Source: Microglena sp. YARC
Taxonomy: Eukaryota; Chlorophyta; Chlorophyceae; Chlamydomonadales; Chlamydomonadaceae
Direction of reading: 5' to 3'
DNA length: 64,000 nucleotides
NCBI GenBank assembly: GCA_022414725.1
Contig: CM039465.1
Location: forward strand, 1,749,671 to 1,813,670
Part shown: positions 55,796 through 61,700 of the stretch, piece after piece
How the letters are laid out: each line of letters opens with the position of its first letter
How positions within the stretch are numbered: position 1 is the stretch's first letter
Position numbers and translations under genes: made by a program
The notes under the pieces: generated by a model
The model's database searches: none
What the model saw: only the letters and a program-made list of their open reading frames with translations
What the model was told of the DNA's origin: nothing

Positions 55796-58700
55796 GGGGG
55801 GGGGGCTGTTCGCCTATATATGCGATCTCCGCACCCGTCCAAGCTCATCCTCGACCTCTTGCAGCTCTATGAAGCGGGCTTGGTTCGAGTTTGCTGCAGC
55901 CAGTTTAGCTCGCAGGACGCTCTCTCTCGTAGAGGCTTGGGGGGGGGGGGGGGGGGGGGGGGGAGGTAGTGATGTTTTTGTTTGGGTGGTTGTGTGTGTG
56001 TGTGTGTGTGTGTAGGGGAGGGGGAGGCTGTTTGCCTATATATGCGAGCTCCGCACCCGTCCAAGCTCATCCTCGACCTCTTGCAGCTCCGTGAAGCGGG
56101 GCTTGGTTCGAGTTTGCTGCAGCCAGTTTAGATCGCAGGACGCTCTCTCTCGTAGAGGCTTGCTCTAGTTTGTCCTCCAGCTCCGAAACCTTCTCCTTTG
56201 AGGCACGCCCCGCTTGTCTGACCTCGCCAGCGCCTCCCTCAGGTCGTTTCTGGTCACTCAACTCGTTCGAGCGGCTCTGGAGCTGGCGCTTGTGCGCCTC
56301 AACCTGGGTGGGTGGGTGGGTGGTGGTGGTGGGTGGGTGCATGTCTGTGTATTGGGGGCAGGCGGAGCGAGGGGGGCAGGCGGCGAGGGGGAGGGGGGGG
56401 GGGGGGGGGGGGGGCTCGTTTGAGCGGCTCTGGAGCTGGCGCTTGTGCGCCTCAACCTGGGAGGGTGGGTGGAGGGTGGCGGTCATGGTGGTGTCTGTGT
56501 GTGTTTATGTGTATTGGAGGAGGGGGGGGGGGGGGGGGCGGGCTCGTTTGTTTGAGGGGCTCTGGAGCTGGCGCTTGTGCACCTCAATCTGGGAGGATGG
56601 GTGGTGGTGACGGTGGTGAGTTTTGGTGTGTGTGGAGTGAGTGGTGGCTGGTTGGTGGTGGCTGGTTGGTGGTGGCTAGTTGGGGATGGTAGTGTGTGGT
56701 GGTTGGTGTGTGTGGTGGTGGGTGGTGGTGTAGGTGGCGGTGGGTGGGTTTTTAGTGTGTGGTGTGTGATGGTGGTGCGCCCCGTTTGTCGGACCTCCCA
56801 AGCGCCTCCCTCGGGTTGTTCATCTGGTCACTCAACTCGTTTGAGCGGCTCTGGAGCTAACGCGTGTGCGCCTCAACCTGGGTGGTGGTGGGTGGTGGTG
56901 GTGGTGGTGGTGGTGGTGGTGGTGGTGGTGCGTGTGGTGGTGTGGTGTGGTGGTGGTGGGTGTGGTGGTGGGTGGTGGTACCTCATTGAGCTGACGCCTG
57001 GGAGCCTCTTCCTCTAGTGACACGCTGCTGAATTGAGACCTCAGGCCTTCAAGCTCCTGCTGTGCCACAGCCAGCTGTGGTGGTGGTGATTGTGGTGGTG
57101 AGTGGTGGTGGGTGGTGGTGGTGGTGGGTGTGGTGAGTGGTGGTGGGTAGGTGGTGGTACCTCATTGAGCTGACGCCTGGGAGCCTCTTCCTCCAGTGAC
57201 ACGCTGCTGAATTGAGGCCTCAGGCCTTCAAGCTCCTGCTGTGCCACAGCCAACTGTGGTGGTGGTGATTGTGGTGGTGAGTGGTGGTGGGTGGTGGTGG
57301 TGGTGGGTTTGGTGGGTGGTGGTGGGTAGGTGGTGGTACCTCATTGAGCTGACGCCTGGGAGCCTCTTCCTCTAGTGACACGCTGCTGAATTGAGGCCTC
57401 AGGCCTTCAAGCTCCCGCAGTGCCACAGCCAGCTGCTGAGTGCTCATGTCGTGGACAGAGGACTTGGGTGGTGGTGGTGATTGTGTGTGTTGATGGTTGT
57501 GGTGTGGGTGGTGGGTGGGTGGTGCAGTGGGTGGTGGTACCTCATTGAGCTGACGCTTGCGAGCCTCTTCCTCCAGTGAAACACTGCTCAATTGCGCCCT
57601 CAGGCCCTCAAGCTCGCGCTGTGCTACAGCCAGCTGTTGAGTGCTCATGTCGTGGACAGAGGACTTGCCGGAAAGAAGCTGCCGATCTAGATCAGCCTTC
57701 TGCTGCACCAGCCTGTCCAACTGCTGTTGCTCCTCGCTTAAGCGCTGCTGCAGCGCAGTCAATCGGCCGCGATCAGATTCCAGAGCACGTGCTATCTCTC
57801 GCTGCGCAGTGTCGTTGTCCCGCTTGCTCTGGTCTTTCTGCAGCTTCAGCTGGTCAAGCTCGACTTGCAAGCGTTCTCTCTCTGCCCTTGCATCATCCAC
57901 TGCTTTTTGAATCTCTTCGAGCTTGTGCTTGCTGACACGCTGCTCGTCCGCCAAGTCTGTGTTCAGGGCCTTGCTTTCTGAAATCTGTTTGTGCAACCTC
58001 TTCAACTGAAGCTGGGCGGCTTCTTGACATGCTGAGGCTCCCATCCCATCCATGGCCAAGCCAAGCTCGCTCGCAGCATCACCTGCAGGGCAGATGCTTT
58101 CTTTAATTGGTTTGTTTTTTAAATAAGCCGGCGAATGGGAAAGCACCCATCCCATGCATTCCCAAACCAAGCGCGCTCGCAGTATACAGGGCTTTGAAAT
58201 AAAACCTTTTTTTTACCATTAGCCGGCAAATGGGGAAGCACCCATCCCATGCATCGACAAGCCAAGCCAAGCCCGCACACAGCATCACCTGCAGAGCTCG
58301 CTCGCAGTATACAGGGCAGTTGCTTTCTTTAAAACAAAATGTGCAAATGTGTAATGAGTAAAAAAACAGTTTTTAGCATAAATTGGGCAGCTTCTTGACA
58401 TGCAGAGGCTCCCATCCCATCGATCGCCAAGCCAAGCTCGCTTACAGCATCACCTGCAGGGCAGTTGCTTTATTTCATTTTTTTTATGTTGATAATATAA
58501 GCCGGCGAATGGGGCAAAGTCCTGCTTGCTGACACGCTGCTCGTCCGCCAAGTCTGTGTTCAGGGCCTTGCATTATAAAATATGTTTGTGCAACCTCTTC
58601 AACTGAAGCTGGGCGGCTTCTCGACATGCTGAGGCGCCCATCCCATCATCCATTGCCAAGCTAAGCCAAGCCAAGCCAAGCTCGCACGCAGCATCCCCTG

Positions 58701-61700
58701 CAGAGCAGGGCACCATTGCCAAGCCAAGTCAAGCCAAGCCAAGCTCGCACGCAGCATTACATACAGGGCAGTTGCTTTCTTTAAAATAAAGAAGAAGAAA
58801 AAAGTGGCATAAGCCGGGAAATGTTACGGCACCCATCCCATCCGTCACCAAGACAAGCTGGCAGCATCACATACAGGTAGGTATCGGCAATATGATATCA
58901 TATGATATCATATCATCATATGATATCATATGATGACGGCGGTCTGACTAGGTAACTTTGGCCTGGGGCATCATATCATATGATTTTTGTATGATATCAT
59001 ATGATATCATACTCGTCTCTGGTCAACATCATATGATTTGCCGTTCCCTACATACAGGGTAGTTGCTTTCTTTAAAACAAAACTTTTTTTTTACCATTAG
59101 CCGGCAAATGGGGAAGCACCCATCCCATGCATCCACAAGCCAAGCCAAGCCCGCACGCAGCATCACCTGCAGAGCAGTTGCTTTCTTTAAAATATACAAA
59201 AGTAGTTTTTGTTTTTAGCATAAGCCAGCAAATGCAGAGGCACCCATTCGATCATCCATTGCCAAGCAAAGCTCGCTCGCAGCATCCCCTGCAGAGCAGG
59301 GCAGTCACTTATATAATATCATAAGACGGCAAATGCAGAGGCACCCATCCAATTATCCGTTGCCAAGCCAAGCCAAGCCAAGCTTGCACGCAGCATCACC
59401 TGCAGAGCAGTTGCTTTCATTAAAATAAAGAAAGGTTTGTTTAGCATAAGCCAAAAAACGCAGAGGCGCCCATCCCATCCATGGCCAAACCAAGCTCGCT
59501 TGCAGCATCATCTGCAGAGCAGAGCAGTTACTTATTTTTTAGCATGAGCTGGTAAATACAGAGGCGCCCATCCCATCCATCGCCAAGCTTGCTCACAGCA
59601 TCACCTGCATAGCAGGACAGTCACTTTTATAATAGCGTAAGACGGCAAATGCAGAGGCACCCATCCAATCATCCATTGCCAAGCCAAGCCAAGCCAAGCC
59701 AAGCTTGCACGCAGCATCACATGCAGAGCAGTTGCTATCTTTAAAATAAAGAAAAGTTGGTTTAGCATAAGCCGGAAAATGCAGAGGCGCCATCCCATCC
59801 ATGGCTAAACCAAGCTCGCTTGCAGCATCACACGCATAGCAGTTGCTTTCTAAATAAAGAAAGGTTTGTTTAGCAAAAGCCAAAAATGCAGAGGTGCCCA
59901 TCCCATACATGGCCAAAACAAGCTCGCTTGCAGCATCACACGCATAGCAGTTGCTATCTTTAAATAAAGAAAGGTTTGTTTAGCAAAAGCAAAAAAATGC
60001 AGAGGCGCCCATCCCATACATGGCCAAAACAAGCTCGCTTGCAGCATCACACGCATAGCAGTTGCTTTCTTTAAATAAAGAAAGGTTTGTTTAGCAAAAG
60101 CAAAAAAATGCAGAGGCGCCCATCCCATACATGGCCAAAACAAGCTCGCTTGCAGCATCACACGCATAGCAGTTGCTTTCTTTAAATAAGGAAAGGTTTG
60201 TTTAGCAAAAGCAAAAAAATGCAGAGGCGCCCATCCCATACATGGCCAAAACAAGCTCGCTTGCAGCATCACACGCATAGCAGTTGCTTTCTTTAAATAA
60301 AGAAAGGTTTGTTTAGCAAAAGCCAAAAATGCAGAGGCGCCCATCCCATACATGGCCAAAACAAGCTCGCTTGCAGCATCACACGCATAGCAGTTGCTTT
60401 CTTTAAATAAGGAAAGGTTTGTTTAGCAAAAGCAAAAAAATGCAGAGGCGCCCATCCCATACATGGCCAAAACAAGCTCGCTTGCAGCATCACACGCATA
60501 GCAGTTGCTTTCTTTAAATAAAGAAAGGTTTGTTTAGCAAAAGCCAAAAATGCAGAGGCGCCCATCCCATACATGGCCAAAACAAGCTCGCTTGCAGCAT
60601 CACACGCATAGCAGTTGCTTTCTTTAAATAAAGAAAGGTTTGTTTAGCAAAAGCAAAAAATGCAGAGGCGCCCATCCCATACATGGCCAAAACAAGCTCG
60701 CTTGCAGCATCACACGCATAGCAGTTGCTTTCTTTAAATAAAGAAAGGTTTGTTTAGCAAAAGCAAAAAATGCAGAGGCGCCCATCCCATACATGGCCAA
60801 AACAAGCTCGCTTGCAGCATCACCTGCAGGGCAGTTGCTTTCTTAAATACAAACATGTTTTAAATTTCAATTTTAATTTTAAATCACCTGCAGGGCAGTT
60901 GCTTTCTTGAATACAAACATATTTTGTTTTTTAGTATAAGCCGGCAATTGCAAAGGCACCCATCCCATCCGTTGCCAAGCCAAGCCAAGCTCGCTTTCAG
61001 CATCACTTTCAGAGCAGTTGCTTTCTTTAAAATTAAGAAGAAGAAAAATGTAGCATTGAATCCTGCATTCGTCCACAAATTCAAATTCAAATTCTACGCA
61101 AATTCGAATTCATCTCCTGCATTCATCCGCATCTGCTGCTGGTACTGGCTCAGTTGCTGCCGGATTCAAATCCAAATTCAAATGCATCACCTGCATTTAC
61201 CCGCATCTGCTGCTGGTACTGGCTTAGTTGCTGCGGGATCCAAATTCAAATTCACATTCTATGCAAATTTAAATTCATCACCTGCATTCATGTGCATCTG
61301 TTGCTGATACTGGATCATTTGCTGGCGGATTCAAACTCAAATTCAAATTCATCACCTGCATTCATCCGCATCTGCTGCTGATACTGGCTCAGTTGCTGGC
61401 GGAGGCGCATGGTGGCGCTCTTCTCACGCTGGAGCTCGTCCTCCAGAGCGGCGCACTCAGCTTGCGCCGCCGACAGACGTGACTTGCACCTGCTGCTGGA
61501 ATGCTGAGCAGATTCAACCTCAAGCTCAAGTTCCACCACCTTGAAGTGCAGTTGCTTGGACGACGGGTCGGGCAGGGCGAGGGATACTGCGGATTGGTTG
61601 TGGATCAGCTTCAAAGATGCAAGCTGGGCTTGTACCTGGATGGCGGTTTGCTCAGCTTCGGTAGCCCGGGCTTCTGCCATGTTGCGTGAATGACCGGCCT

